Assembly (NCBI RefSeq): GCF_005519465.1
Contig: NZ_CP027858.1
Coordinates: forward strand, 3,720,001-3,784,000
Reading direction: 5' to 3'
Source of the DNA: Streptomyces clavuligerus
GTDB taxonomy: Bacteria > Actinomycetota > Actinomycetes > Streptomycetales > Streptomycetaceae
Length of the DNA stretch: 64,000 bases
The first letter of the stretch is position 1; each line of letters begins with the position of its first letter. Made by a program: the position numbers and the translations under genes. The notes below the pieces were generated by a model that was not told where the DNA came from, ran no database searches, and worked only from the letters and a program-made list of their open reading frames with translations. Below, piece after piece: positions 24,364-34,037 of the stretch.

Positions 24364-25038
24364 TCAGCGGGAGCGCTTGGCCAGCCGCTCCACGTCCAGC
24401 AGGATCACGGCCCGCGCCTCCAGCCGCAGCCAGCCGCGCTGCGCGAAGTCGGCCAGCGCCTTGTTCACGGTCTCGCGGGAGGCGCCGACGAGCTGGGCCA
24501 GCTCCTCCTGGGTCAGGTCGTGGACGACGTGGATGCCTTCCTCCGACTGGACGCCGAAGCGGCGCGACAGATCGAGGAGGGCACGGGCGACACGGCCCGG
24601 CACATCGGAGAAGACCAGGTCGGACATCTGGTCGTTGGTCTTGCGCAGCCGGCGGGCCACGGCGCGCAGCAGCGCGGTCGCGACCTCGGGCCGGGCGTTC
24701 AGCCAGGGCTGGAGGTCGCCGTGGCCGAGGCCGAGCAGCTTGACCTCGGTCAGCGCGGTGGCGGTCGCGGTCCGCGGGCCCGGGTCAAAGAGGGACAGCT
24801 CACCGATCAGCTCACCGGGGCCGAGCACCGCGAGCATGTTCTCGCGGCCGTCGGGCGAGGTGCGGTGCAGCTTGACCTTGCCCTCCGTGACCACGTACAG
24901 GCGGTCTCCGGGGTCGCCCTCGTGGAAGAGCGCGTCACCGCGGGCGAGCGTCACCTCACTCATCGAGCCGCGAAGCTCCGCGGCCTGCTCATCATCGAGC
25001 GCCGCGAAGAGCGGGGCGCGCCGCAGAACGTCGTCCAC
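24364..25038 (-). CDS. crp: cAMP receptor protein Crp
   Basis: The protein has 224 aa. A cyclic-nucleotide-binding domain (about 10-125), with GDRLYVVTEGKVKLHR and the phosphate-binding cassette GELIGELSLFDPGPRTATA, is followed by a long dimerisation helix and a winged helix containing QEELAQLVGASRETVNKAL. It matches my memory of S. coelicolor Crp almost throughout. Streptomyces Crp controls germination, growth and secondary metabolism. GTG 25038 is preceded by AAGGAGAG. A Crp-box-like site in the divergent promoter region suggests autoregulation. Confidence 0.95.
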   Translation of the reverse strand: MDDVLRRAPLFAALDDEQAAELRGSMSEVTLARGDALFHEGDPGDRLYVVTEGKVKLHRTSPDGRENMLAVLGPGELIGELSLFDPGPRTATATALTEVKLLGLGHGDLQPWLNARPEVATALLRAVARRLRKTNDQMSDLVFSDVPGRVARALLDLSRRFGVQSEEGIHVVHDLTQEELAQLVGASRETVNKALADFAQRGWLRLEARAVILLDVERLAKRSR

Positions 25039-25172
25039 GAGTTCTCTCCTTGTCGACCTGCTCAGGGACCGTGGCCCCCCATGATGCCGGACCGCACGGT
25101 GCCGGTCCGGCATCGAGCGGGGCCACCGCGCGGGACGGTGCGTCCCCCAGGTGCCCTTGGCAAGTAAATATT

Positions 25173-25188
25173 CGTGCGATCAATCACA
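25173..25188 (-). promoter_or_regulatory. Crp-box-like site between crp and nth
   Basis: On the minus strand it reads TGTGATTGATCGCACG. It has GTG-N8-CAC with a perfect TGTGA left half, compared with the TGTGA-N6-TCACA consensus. It lies 135 bp upstream of crp in the divergent gap shared with nth. Confidence 0.45.
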
Positions 25189-25293
25189 ACAAGTCTGACG
25201 CACTGGAGCGTCTGTTCGTGCGGCAGGGGCCCGATTGGGTCCGGAATCCGGGCGGCCGGAGCGGATGTCAGTGCTGCGCCGTAGGCTGGCCGG

Positions 25294-26193
25294 GTGTCCA
25301 ATTCGCCGGTGAGAGCGCAGGCCAAGGGGGCTGGACGAGTGTCCGCCAAGCATGATTCCGCTGTGGGCGAACAACCGCCGAACGGTGGCCGAAAAGTAGC
25401 AAATAGGACTAAACCGGAATCGCGTCTGGCCATGGTCCGCCGCGCCCGCCGGATCAACCGCGAGCTGGCCGGGGTCTACCCCTACGCCCATCCCGAGCTG
25501 GACTTCCGCAACCCCTTCGAGCTGCTGGTCGCCACCGTGCTCTCGGCCCAGACGACCGATCTGCGGGTGAACCAGACCACGCCGGCGCTCTTCGCCGCGT
25601 ACCCCACCCCGGAGGACCTGGCCGCGGCGGTCCCCGAGGAGGTGGAGGAGATCATCCGGCCCACCGGCTTCTTCCGCGCCAAGACCACCTCGCTCATCGG
25701 CCTCTCCATCGGGCTCCGGGACCGCTTCGGCGGTGAGGTGCCCAGCCGTCTCGAAGACCTGGTCTCGCTGCCCGGCGTGGGCCGCAAGACCGCCTTCGTC
25801 GTCCTCGGCAACGCCTTCGGGGTCCCCGGGATCACCGTCGACACCCACTTCGGCAGGCTGGTGCGGCGCTGGAAGTGGACCGAGCAGGAGGACCCGGAGA
25901 AGGTCGAGGCGGAGATCGCGAAGATCTTCCCCAAGTCCGAGTGGACGATGCTCTCCCATCGGGTGATCTTCCACGGCCGCCGGATCTGCCACGCCCGTAA
26001 ACCCGCCTGCGGGGCATGCCCGATCGCGCATCTGTGCCCCTCGTACGGGGAGGGGGAGACCGACCCGGAGAAGGCGGCCAAGCTGCTGAAGTACGAGAAG
26101 GGCGGCCAGCCGGGCCAGCGGCTCGACCCGCCGCCGGACTACCCGGGGCGCCCGGCCCAGCCCCTGGCGCCCGCCGCCCGGGAGGCCGGATGA
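25294..26193 (+). CDS. nth: Endonuclease III (base-excision DNA glycosylase/AP lyase)
   Basis: The protein has 299 aa. A HhH-GPD domain carries [18 protein letters not shown] with the catalytic Lys and [10 protein letters not shown] with the catalytic Asp. A C-terminal [4Fe-4S] loop [17 protein letters not shown] follows. It removes oxidised pyrimidines and cleaves at AP sites. The first 45 residues are extra compared with E. coli Nth and not conserved, so the true start may lie downstream of GTG 25294. The tail after the cluster is Pro-rich. Divergence from crp is conserved in actinobacteria. Confidence 0.92.
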   Translation: MSNSPVRAQAKGAGRVSAKHDSAVGEQPPNGGRKVANRTKPESRLAMVRRARRINRELAGVYPYAHPELDFRNPFELLVATVLSAQTTDLRVNQTTPALFAAYPTPEDLAAAVPEEVEEIIRPTGFFRAKTTSLIGLSIGLRDRFGGEVPSRLEDLVSLPGVGRKTAFVVLGNAFGVPGITVDTHFGRLVRRWKWTEQEDPEKVEAEIAKIFPKSEWTMLSHRVIFHGRRICHARKPACGACPIAHLCPSYGEGETDPEKAAKLLKYEKGGQPGQRLDPPPDYPGRPAQPLAPAAREAG

Positions 26194-26239
26194 CGGAACG
26201 ATCCGGGGCCCCCGGTGCGTTGTGACGGAGGGGGTGCAG

Positions 26240-26977
26240 ATGCGCGCGGACGACGAGAGACGCGGGACGACGGTCGGCGGGATCGGTGAGGCCGGAGTGC
26301 ACGACGGTGACCGATGGGGTCTCACCAGCGAGGGCCTGCCCCCATGGCTGGACCCCGTGGTGCGATTCGCGCGCACCGCGCGCCCCCGGCAGCTCAGCAG
26401 CTTTCTGCCGCCGAGCGACGGCGGTGGCCGTCAGTCCGCCGTTCTGATCCTCCTCGGGGAGGGGGACTCCGGTCCCGAGCTGCTGCTCATGGAGCGCGCC
26501 GGGAATCTCCGCTCGCACGCCGGACAGCCCGCCTTCCCCGGTGGAGCGCTCGACCCCGAGGACGGCGACCCCGCCACCACGGGGCCGCTGCGGGCGGCCC
26601 TGCGCGAGGCCGAGGAGGAGACCGGGCTCGATCCGGCCGGGGTGCAGCTCTTCGGAGTGCTGCCCCGCCTCTACATCCCGGTCAGCGGCTTCGTGGTGAC
26701 GCCCGTCCTCGGCTGGTGGCGGGAGCCCAGCCCGGTCGGCGCGGTGGACCCCGCCGAGACCGCCCGTGTCTTCACCGTCCCCGTGGCCGATCTCACGGCC
26801 CCCGGCAATCGCGCCATGGCCGTCCACCCCCGGGGCCACCTCGGCCCGGCGTTCACCGTCGAGGGGGCGCTGGTCTGGGGCTTCACCGCCGGTGTGATCG
26901 ACCGACTGCTGCACTTCGCCGGATGGGAGCGCCCCTGGGACCGGAACCGGCGACTCCCGCTGGACTGGCACGCATGA
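26240..26977 (+). CDS. CoA pyrophosphatase-type NUDIX hydrolase
   Basis: The protein has 245 aa. LRSHAGQPAFPGGALDPEDG combines the CoA-pyrophosphatase motif with the first part of the NUDIX box, and AALREAEEETGLDP completes it. Members cleave CoA to 3',5'-ADP and phosphopantetheine. ATG 26240 was chosen because GGAGGGGG precedes it at good spacing; an upstream GTG at 26222 lacks a ribosome site. The gene lies between nth and the MarP-like gene, all on the plus strand. Confidence 0.88.
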   Translation: MRADDERRGTTVGGIGEAGVHDGDRWGLTSEGLPPWLDPVVRFARTARPRQLSSFLPPSDGGGRQSAVLILLGEGDSGPELLLMERAGNLRSHAGQPAFPGGALDPEDGDPATTGPLRAALREAEEETGLDPAGVQLFGVLPRLYIPVSGFVVTPVLGWWREPSPVGAVDPAETARVFTVPVADLTAPGNRAMAVHPRGHLGPAFTVEGALVWGFTAGVIDRLLHFAGWERPWDRNRRLPLDWHA

Positions 26978-27119
26978 CAGGCTGACCTTCTGCGATCCAT
27001 GGCCGGGCCGGAGCCCGACGGCCGTGCCGCCGATGGGCCGGACCGGGCACCCGGACCGGACATCCGGTGCGACCCGGGACGGGCCGTCCGACGACCGAGG
27101 CGACCGAACTGCGAGGCAA

Positions 27120-28325
27120 ATGACGGTGAACGTGCTGGACATCCTGTTGCTGGTCGCCGCCGTGTGGTTCGCGGTCATCGGCTACCGCCAGGGCTTCGTC
27201 GTCGGCATCCTGTCCGTGATCGGCTTTCTCGGCGGCGGTCTGATCGCCATTTATCTGCTGCCGGTCATCTGGGCCGAGCTGACGGACAAGTCCGAGGTCA
27301 GCACCACGGCAGCGGTCGTCGCCGTGGTCGTCGTGATCCTCTGCGCCTCGGTCGGCCAGGCGTTCACCACCCACCTCGGCAACAAGCTCCGCCGCTACAT
27401 CACCTGGACGCCGGCCCGCGCGCTGGACGCCACCGGCGGGGCACTGGTCAACGTGGTGGCGATGCTGTTGGTCGCCTGGCTGATCGGGTCCGCGCTCGCC
27501 GGTACGGCACTGCCCACCCTGGGCAAGGAGGTCCGCAACTCCAAGGTGCTGCTCGGGGTCTCCCGGGTGATGCCCGAGCAGGCGTTCAGCTGGTTCAACG
27601 ACTTCTCCTCGGTCCTCGCGCAGAACGGTCTGCCGCAGGTCTTCAGCCCGTTCTCGAACGAGCCCATCACCGAGGTCAGGCCCCCCGATCCGGCGCTGGT
27701 CGGCAGCCCGGTGGCCGCCCGGGCCAAGCAGTCCATCGTCAAGGTGACGGGCACCGCCCAGAGCTGCAACAAGTCCCTTGAGGGCACCGGCTTTGTCTTC
27801 GGCGAGCGGCGGGTGATGACCAACGCGCATGTCGTGGGCGGGGTCGACGAGCCGACGGTGCAGATCGGCGGCGAGGGCCGGAGGTACGACGCCAGGGTCG
27901 TGCTCTACGACTGGGAGCGGGACATCGCCGTCCTCGACGTCCCCGATCTGAAGGCCAGGCCACTGGAGTTCACCGAAGCCGACGCCGGTTCGGGCGACGG
28001 CGCCATCGTCGCGGGCTTCCCGGAGAACGGCGCGTACGACGTGCGTTCCGCCCGGGTACGTGGCCGGATCAACGCCAACGGCCCCGACATCTACCACCGG
28101 GGCACCGTCCGCCGCGATGTGTACTCCCTCTACACCACGGTCCGTCAGGGCAACTCCGGCGGCCCCCTGCTCACCCCCGAGGGCAAGGTGTACGGGGTCA
28201 TCTTCGCCCGCTCGCTGGACGACCCGGACACGGGCTACGCCCTGACGGTGGACGAGATCGCCGACGACATCACCCAGGGTCTGGCGGCGAATCAGCAGGT
28301 GGACAGCCAGGGGTGCGCACTCTGA
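27120..28325 (+). CDS. MarP-like membrane serine protease (CvpA domain + trypsin fold)
   Basis: The protein has 401 aa. Four hydrophobic segments in residues 1-150 form a CvpA/colicin V-like membrane part, followed by an extracytoplasmic chymotrypsin-fold domain. The triad is H237 (TNAHVVGG), D268 (ERDIAVLDV) and S346 (QGNSGGPLL). Two Cys, in AQSCNKS and at the C-terminal SQGCAL, could form the disulfide known to matter in mycobacterial MarP. MarP protects mycobacteria from acid and oxidative stress. Gene order nth-NUDIX-marP with an epoxide-hydrolase-like gene is also that of Mycobacterium tuberculosis. Confidence 0.9.
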   Translation: MTVNVLDILLLVAAVWFAVIGYRQGFVVGILSVIGFLGGGLIAIYLLPVIWAELTDKSEVSTTAAVVAVVVVILCASVGQAFTTHLGNKLRRYITWTPARALDATGGALVNVVAMLLVAWLIGSALAGTALPTLGKEVRNSKVLLGVSRVMPEQAFSWFNDFSSVLAQNGLPQVFSPFSNEPITEVRPPDPALVGSPVAARAKQSIVKVTGTAQSCNKSLEGTGFVFGERRVMTNAHVVGGVDEPTVQIGGEGRRYDARVVLYDWERDIAVLDVPDLKARPLEFTEADAGSGDGAIVAGFPENGAYDVRSARVRGRINANGPDIYHRGTVRRDVYSLYTTVRQGNSGGPLLTPEGKVYGVIFARSLDDPDTGYALTVDEIADDITQGLAANQQVDSQGCAL

Positions 28326-28330
28326 CCATC

Positions 28331-28385
28331 CGGTGCCGTGCCGTGCCGTGCCGTGCCGTGCCGTGCCGTGCCATGCCGTGACGTG
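28331..28385. repeat. Pentanucleotide tandem repeat after the MarP-like gene
   Basis: Seven perfect CCGTG units (28336-28370) are flanked by four one-mismatch units. The array starts 5 bp after the stop codon and lies between convergent genes. Confidence 0.92.
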
Positions 28386-28460
28386 CCCGGCGCCGCGCGG
28401 CTCGCCGTACCGTCGACCGGTCCGGTCCCGGGTCACGGGCGGCCCAGGCGGCCGGACCGC

Positions 28461-28649
28461 TCAGTGGCGGGTGTGCCGCAGCCGCGCGGACATCCAGCGC
28501 GCGCGGCGCCGCAGAATGCGCGGGATTCCGATGCCCTGCTCCGAGTCGGCGTGGCCCCGTCCGCGCAGGCCATCGCTGTCGTGGGTGCCCGGCCCCTCGG
28601 CCGAGCGACGGTTGCGTGCCGCGTCACCGTAGTCGTACGTCCAGCCCAT
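28461..28649 (-). CDS. Small hypothetical protein
   Basis: The protein has 62 aa and begins MGWTYDYGDAARNRRSAEG. Third codon positions are strongly GC, as in true Streptomyces genes, and the frame lies alone between two genes. The C-terminal 20 residues are Arg-rich. No family was recognised, and it may be spurious. Confidence 0.45.
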   Translation of the reverse strand: MGWTYDYGDAARNRRSAEGPGTHDSDGLRGRGHADSEQGIGIPRILRRRARWMSARLRHTRH

Positions 28650-28881
28650 ACCGGGACGTGTGCCCGGGGCCCAAGGTCCGTAACCGTGCCAGGGGCGCCC
28701 AATTGGCCTATGCGCCGGGCATTTGGCAGTTCGACGGACGGATGTTCACCCAGCGGGGATCACGGGGCCACGGACCGTGCCCGAGCGGTCGGACCGGTGG
28801 TCCGGCGGCCCGGGGGACGGCGGCCCCCCGAGGTGCGGCACAGCCCTCGACGGCAGGGGCGGGCCCGGCGCCGGGACCCGT

Positions 28882-29814
28882 CTAACGGCGGTCGGGCTCG
28901 GGGTCCTTGAGCCAGTTGACCAGCTCGGCGGAGAAGGCGACGGGATCCTCCTCCTGCGGGAAGTGGCCCAGCCCGTCGAAGAGCCGCCAGCGGTAGGGCG
29001 CCTCGACATACTCGCCCGACCCGGCCGCGCTGCGCGTCCGTACCACCGGGTCCGCCGAGCCGTGCAGATGCAGGGTCGGCACCCGGAGAGGGCGCTTCAT
29101 CCGCCGGTTGAACTGGATTCCGTCGGGGCGGGCCAGCGACCGCACCATCCACCGATAGGGTTCGATCGAGCAGTGCGCCGTCGACGGGATGCACATCGCC
29201 CGCCGATAGACCGCGAGCTCCTGCTCGTCCCGGGCACCCGGCCCCGACCACTCCTCGATCAGCTCGGCGACCAGGGCGCCGTCGTCCGCGACCAGCCGCC
29301 GTTCGGGCAGCCAGGGCTGCTGGAAGCCCCAGATGTAGGAGCCCGCACGGGTCTGGGCGAAGTCCGACAGCATCGCCGAACGCCAGCGGCGGGGGTGCGG
29401 CATCGAGGAGACGGCGAGTCTGCGCACCAGCTTGGGCCGCATCACCGCCGCCGTCCACGCCAGATAGCCGCCCAGGTCATGACCGACGAGCGCGGCGTCC
29501 GGCTCGCCCAGCGAGCGCACCACACCGGTGATGTCGAGCGCGAGATTGGCGGGGTCGTACCCCCGGGGAGTGCGGTCGCTGCCGCCCACGCCCCGCAGAT
29601 CCAGCGCGACCGCGCGGTAACCCGCGTCGGCGAGCGCGGTCAACTGATGCCGCCAGGTCCACCAGAACTGGGGAAAGCCATGGAGGAACAGCACCAGCGG
29701 GCCGTCACCCAGCTCGGCGATATGGAAACGGGCGCCGTTGGCCGCCACATCGCGATGGGTCCAGGGACCCTCGATGCGTACGGGGCTTCCGTTTCCGGTG
29801 TCAGGGGCCGTCAT
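28882..29814 (-). CDS. Alpha/beta hydrolase, epoxide hydrolase-like
   Basis: The protein has 310 aa. The oxyanion motif is LFLHGFPQFWWTWR (HGFP, typical of epoxide hydrolases), the nucleophile elbow is LVGHDLGGYLAW with Asp instead of Ser, and the base is GHFPQEEDP with the catalytic His. An Asp nucleophile favours epoxide hydrolase or dehalogenase activity over esterase. It corresponds in position to EphE next to MarP in mycobacteria. It follows the nhaA and holin-like genes on the minus strand. Confidence 0.85.
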   Translation of the reverse strand: MTAPDTGNGSPVRIEGPWTHRDVAANGARFHIAELGDGPLVLFLHGFPQFWWTWRHQLTALADAGYRAVALDLRGVGGSDRTPRGYDPANLALDITGVVRSLGEPDAALVGHDLGGYLAWTAAVMRPKLVRRLAVSSMPHPRRWRSAMLSDFAQTRAGSYIWGFQQPWLPERRLVADDGALVAELIEEWSGPGARDEQELAVYRRAMCIPSTAHCSIEPYRWMVRSLARPDGIQFNRRMKRPLRVPTLHLHGSADPVVRTRSAAGSGEYVEAPYRWRLFDGLGHFPQEEDPVAFSAELVNWLKDPEPDRR

Positions 29815-29908
29815 ATTGATGAGCGTGCCACAACCGGAGCATCCGTGTTTGCCCCGGTGGGCCGGGAGAGGGGTGGTTCAGGGCCCGACCCGGCCCGGTG
29901 GGCGGCGC

Positions 29909-30340
29909 TCAGGCCGGGATCTTGCGCTCCGGCACCCGGGGATGCGGCTTGACGTTCTGGAGCACGGCGGCGGTCTCCTTCGCCGAGGCGATGGACCGCT
30001 CCGGCGGCTTGACCTTCTTGAACTTGGAGATCGCCAGCAGCGCCAGCACCGTGGCCAGCAGCACATAGGCGCCGCCCACGATCAGGAACGACCAGGCCAG
30101 GCCCAGCCCCAGATTGTGGATGCCGTACGCCGCCGCGAAGCTGAACACCGGCAGCGAGAACAGGGCGAAGACCCCCGCGATGCCTATGGCCAGCGAACCG
30201 GTGATCCCGCGCTTGACGTCCTGGCGCAGCTCCGCCTTGGCCAGGGCGATCTCGTCGTGGACAAGCGCGGACATCTCGGCGGTCGCCGAGGCGACCAGTT
30301 GGCCGAGGCTGCGCTCGGCGCTGGTGCCGGGGTCGCTCAT
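29909..30340 (-). CDS. Actinobacterial holin-X-like membrane protein
   Basis: The protein has 143 aa. An N-terminal amphipathic helix (LGQLVASATAEMSALVHDE) and a basic helix are followed by two transmembrane segments (about 48-72 and 80-105) and a charged tail. This is the phage-holin-family/holin-X arrangement, common in actinobacterial chromosomes away from prophages. No lysis genes are nearby, so a membrane-organising role is more likely than lysis. ATG 30340 follows a GGAG. It lies between nhaA and the hydrolase. Confidence 0.8.
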   Translation of the reverse strand: MSDPGTSAERSLGQLVASATAEMSALVHDEIALAKAELRQDVKRGITGSLAIGIAGVFALFSLPVFSFAAAYGIHNLGLGLAWSFLIVGGAYVLLATVLALLAISKFKKVKPPERSIASAKETAAVLQNVKPHPRVPERKIPA

Positions 30341-30396
30341 CTCCGCTCCCTCTCTCGAATGCTTCCGGTCCGACATGCTTCCGGTCCGACATCAGA

Positions 30397-31791
30397 TCAT
30401 GCCGGACGGCCGCCGTCATCCTGCGACGCCCCCGTGGCTTCGGCCAGCCTGCGGTGCTCGGCGGCCTTCTTCTCGTAGATCTCGGCCATCCGCAGGTGGT
30501 ACTCCGGCTTGTCCTGTTCGTACACATCGGGGATGCCGTCCTGGTCCTCGTCCCGCTCCTCCTCCTCACAGAGCGCCCGGTAGACCCGGACCCGCAGCTT
30601 GAGCAGGACCGTGGCCAGCACGGCGGCGATCAGCGAGCCGATCAGCACCGACGCCTTGATCTCGTCGGTGAGCGCGGGGTTCTGGGCGAAGGCCAGTTCG
30701 CCGATGAGCAGGGAGACCGTGAAGCCGATCCCGGCGAGCGTGGCGACGGCGAAGACGTCCGGCCAGGCCAGCTCCTCGTTCAGCTCGGCCTTGGTGAAAC
30801 GGGCGGCGAGCCAGGTGCCGCCGAAGATGCCGAGGGCCTTGCCCACCACGAGGCCCAGCACCACGCCCAGGGTCTCGGGCCGGGTGAAGACCCCGCCGAT
30901 GGCGGCGCCGGAGAGGGAGACGCCCGCCGAGAAGAGCGCGAACAGCGGAACGGCGAGTCCCGCCGACAGCGGGCGCACCAGATGCTCGATGTGCTCGCCG
31001 GGGGAGTGCGCCTCGCCCTCGTGGCGGGTGCACCGCAGCATCAGGCCCATGGCGACACCGGCGATGGTGGCGTGGACACCGCTGTTGTACATCAGCCCCC
31101 AGATGACCAGGGCCAGCGGGACATAGATGTACCAGCCCCGTACCCCCTTGCGCAGCAGCAGCCAGAAGACGCCGAGGCCGATGACCGCGCCGCCGAGTGC
31201 GGCGAAGTTCAGCTCGCTGGTGAAGAAGATCGCGATGATGAGGATCGCGAAGAGGTCGTCCACGACGGCGAGCGTGAGCAGGAAGGCCCGGAGCGCGGAG
31301 GGCAGCGAGGTGCCGATGACGGCGAGCACGGCGAGCGCGAAGGCGATGTCGGTGGCGGTGGGCACGGCCCAGCCGTCCATGGAGCCGCCGCCCACCGTGT
31401 TGACGAGGACATAGACCAGGGCGGGGACGGCCATGCCGCAGATCGCCGCGATGACGGGGAGGGCGGCGGCCTTGGGGTCGCGCAGCTCTCCGGCGACGAG
31501 TTCCCGCTTCAGCTCGATTCCGGCGACGAAGAAGAAGATCGCGAGCAGTCCGTCGGCGGCCCAGTGCTGGACGGAGAGGTCCAGACCGAGGGCCGCCGGG
31601 CCTATGTGGAAGTCGCGGACGGCGTCATAGCTGTCGCTCAGGGGAGTGTTCGCCCAGATCAGGGCGAGGATCGCGGCCAGGAGAAGCAGCACGCCGCCGA
31701 CGGTCTCGGTGCGCAGGGCGTTCACCACGAAGGTGCGCTCGGGCAGCGGGAGACGGCCGAGGAAGCGGCGGGGGGCGGGTGTGGGGGCCAT
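30397..31791 (-). CDS. nhaA: Na+/H+ antiporter NhaA
   Basis: The protein has 464 aa with about twelve membrane segments. VVDDLFAILIIA holds the Asp-Asp pair that exchanges Na+ and H+, and TDIAFALAVLA is the unwound TM4 region. It exports Na+ in exchange for protons. A hydrophilic C-terminal extension of about 60 residues (EEEERDEDQDGIPDVYEQ onward), acidic and predicted helical, is absent from E. coli NhaA. The start follows GGAGG at 9 nt. Confidence 0.92.
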   Translation of the reverse strand: MAPTPAPRRFLGRLPLPERTFVVNALRTETVGGVLLLLAAILALIWANTPLSDSYDAVRDFHIGPAALGLDLSVQHWAADGLLAIFFFVAGIELKRELVAGELRDPKAAALPVIAAICGMAVPALVYVLVNTVGGGSMDGWAVPTATDIAFALAVLAVIGTSLPSALRAFLLTLAVVDDLFAILIIAIFFTSELNFAALGGAVIGLGVFWLLLRKGVRGWYIYVPLALVIWGLMYNSGVHATIAGVAMGLMLRCTRHEGEAHSPGEHIEHLVRPLSAGLAVPLFALFSAGVSLSGAAIGGVFTRPETLGVVLGLVVGKALGIFGGTWLAARFTKAELNEELAWPDVFAVATLAGIGFTVSLLIGELAFAQNPALTDEIKASVLIGSLIAAVLATVLLKLRVRVYRALCEEEERDEDQDGIPDVYEQDKPEYHLRMAEIYEKKAAEHRRLAEATGASQDDGGRPA

Positions 31792-31990
31792 CGGGGTGAA
31801 CCTCCGTCGGTCGGGCATGGCAGAGCACATGCCGACCAGACTTCCCGGCGCACCTCGGATTTCTTGTCGCGTCTTTGACGCTTTCCTTACTTTACCTAAG
31901 GGCGCAAGAGGGCGGGGTACGGAGGGGGGGTACGGGGGGACAGAGCCGGTGGACCCGGCCTCTCACTCACTCTAGGCAGGACAGAGCGGA

Positions 31991-32027
31991 ACGGGCACCC
32001 GGTGGCGTGGTGCCACCGGGTGCCCGT
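31991..32027. terminator. Terminator of acetyl-CoA synthetase gene
   Basis: Perfect 16-bp arms surround a 5-nt loop, 46 bp past the acs stop codon on the minus strand. Confidence 0.9.
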
Positions 32028-32072
32028 TCGGTTGCCGGACGTCCGGACGGTGCCGGAGCTGTCGGGGGGGGC

Positions 32073-34037
32073 TCAGTCCTCCGAGGAGGCGCTCGGCAGC
32101 TTGGCCTGGATCAGATCCATCACGGACGAGTCGGTCAGCGTGGTGACATCGCCGAGCTGGCGGTTCTCCGCCACATCGCGCAGCAGTCGGCGCATGATCT
32201 TGCCGGAGCGGGTCTTCGGCAGCTCCGCCACCGGAAGAACCCGCTTGGGCTTCGCGATCGGGCCGAGCGTGGCGCCGACATGGTTGCGCAGCTCCGCGAC
32301 CAGACCGGCGTCATCGGCGGCGCCGGCGGCCGAGCCGCGCAGAATCACGAAGGCGACGATGGCCTGACCGGTGGTCTCGTCGGCGGCGCCCACCACGGCC
32401 GCCTCCGCGACCTTCGGGTGCGAGACGAGGGCGGACTCCACCTCGGTGGTCGAGATGTTGTGCCCGGACACCAGCATGACGTCGTCCACCCGGCCGAGCA
32501 GCCAGATGTCGCCCTGCTCGTCCTTCTTGGCGCCGTCGCCCGCGAAGTACTTGCCCTCGAAGCGGGACCAGTAGGTGTCGATGAACCGCTGGTCGTCGCC
32601 CCAGATGGTGCGGAGCATCGACGGCCACGGCTCGGTGAGGACGAGATAGCCGCCCCCGCCGTCGGGCACCTCGTGGCCCTCGTCGTCGACGACGGTGGCG
32701 GAGATACCGGGCAGCGGGACCTGGGCCGAGCCCGGCTTCGTCTCGGTGACACCCGGCAGCGGGGAGATCATCATCGCGCCGGTCTCGGTCTGCCACCAGG
32801 TGTCCACGACCGGCGTCCGGTCGGCCCCGATGTGCTTGCGGTACCAGACCCACGCCTCCGGGTTGATCGGCTCACCGACCGAACCGAGGACCCGCAGGCT
32901 GGACAGGTCGAACGCGGCGGGGATGTCGTCGCCCCACTTCATGAACGTCCGGATCGCGGTCGGCGCGGTGTAGAGGATCGTCACGCCGTACTTCTGCACG
33001 ATCTCCCAGAACCGCCCCTGGTGGGGGGTGTCGGGGGTGCCCTCGTACATCACCTGTGTCGCACCGTTGGCCAGCGGCCCGTACACGATGTACGAGTGGC
33101 CGGTGACCCAGCCGATGTCGGCGGTGCACCAGTAGACGTCGGACTCCGGCTTGAGGTCGAAGACCGCGTGGTGAGTGTAGGCCGTCTGGGTCAGATAGCC
33201 GCCGGAGGTGTGCAGGATGCCCTTGGGCTTACCGGTGGTGCCGGAGGTGTAGAGGATGAAGAGCGGGTGCTCGGCCTCGAACGCCTCGGGGGTGTGCTCG
33301 GTGGACTGGCGGTCCACGATGTCGTGCCACCACACGTCGCGGCCCTCGGTGACGGCGGTGTCCTCACCGGTGCGCCGGACCACCAGCACATGCTCGACCT
33401 GCGGGCACTTGGTCAGGGCCTCGTCGATGGCGGGCTTGAGCGCGCTGGGCTTGCCGCGGCGGTAGCCGCCGTCGGCGGTGATGACCAGCTTGGCGTCGGC
33501 GTCCTGGATGCGGGAGGCCACCGCGTCGGCGGAGAAGCCGCCGAAGACCACCGAGTGGGCCGCGCCGATCCGGGCGCAGGCGAGCATCGCCACCACGGCC
33601 TCGGGGATCATCGGCAGATAGACGGCGACCCGGTCGCCCTTGCGGACGCCCAGCTCGGTCAGGGCGTTGGCGGCGCGCGAGACCTCGTCCTTGAGCTGGG
33701 CGTAGGTGAGGGTCCGGCTGTCGCCGGGCTCGCCCTCGAAGTGGATCGCGACCCGGTCGCCGTTCCCGGCCTCGACATGGCGGTCGACGCAGTTGTACGC
33801 GACGTTGAGCGTGCCGTCCGCGAACCACTTGGCGAACGGCGGGTTGCTCCAGTCGAGGGTCTCGGTCGGTTCGGTGGCCCACGTGAGCCTGCGAGCCTGC
33901 TCGGCCCAGAAGCCGAGCCGGTCGGCCTTGGCCCGTTCGTACGCCTCCGCGGTGACATTGGCGTGCGCGGCCAGTTCGGCCGGCGGCGCGAAGCGGCGCT
34001 CCTCTTTCAGAAGGTTGGCCAGGCTCTCGTTGCTCAC
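32073..34037 (-). CDS. acs: Acetyl-coenzyme A synthetase
   Basis: The protein has 654 aa, normal for Acs. Motifs are [19 protein letters not shown] (P-loop A3), [12 protein letters not shown] (A5), [20 protein letters not shown] (A7/A8 hinge), and [15 protein letters not shown] with the Lys that is reversibly acetylated or propionylated. It activates acetate to acetyl-AMP and then acetyl-CoA. GTG 34037 is preceded by AGGGAGA; homologues start at this Ser-Asn-Glu-Ser. It stands as a single-gene unit between hairpin terminators. Confidence 0.95.
   Translation of the reverse strand: MSNESLANLLKEERRFAPPAELAAHANVTAEAYERAKADRLGFWAEQARRLTWATEPTETLDWSNPPFAKWFADGTLNVAYNCVDRHVEAGNGDRVAIHFEGEPGDSRTLTYAQLKDEVSRAANALTELGVRKGDRVAVYLPMIPEAVVAMLACARIGAAHSVVFGGFSADAVASRIQDADAKLVITADGGYRRGKPSALKPAIDEALTKCPQVEHVLVVRRTGEDTAVTEGRDVWWHDIVDRQSTEHTPEAFEAEHPLFILYTSGTTGKPKGILHTSGGYLTQTAYTHHAVFDLKPESDVYWCTADIGWVTGHSYIVYGPLANGATQVMYEGTPDTPHQGRFWEIVQKYGVTILYTAPTAIRTFMKWGDDIPAAFDLSSLRVLGSVGEPINPEAWVWYRKHIGADRTPVVDTWWQTETGAMMISPLPGVTETKPGSAQVPLPGISATVVDDEGHEVPDGGGGYLVLTEPWPSMLRTIWGDDQRFIDTYWSRFEGKYFAGDGAKKDEQGDIWLLGRVDDVMLVSGHNISTTEVESALVSHPKVAEAAVVGAADETTGQAIVAFVILRGSAAGAADDAGLVAELRNHVGATLGPIAKPKRVLPVAELPKTRSGKIMRRLLRDVAENRQLGDVTTLTDSSVMDLIQAKLPSASSED

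Noticed and set aside
28331..28385. CCGTG array considered as part of a CRISPR
   Set aside because: Units are 5 bp without spacers and no cas genes are present.
31887..31905. TTAGGTAAAGTAAGGAAAG-like sequence upstream of nhaA as an iron box
   Set aside because: Only one half resembles the DtxR/DmdR consensus and no iron gene is nearby.
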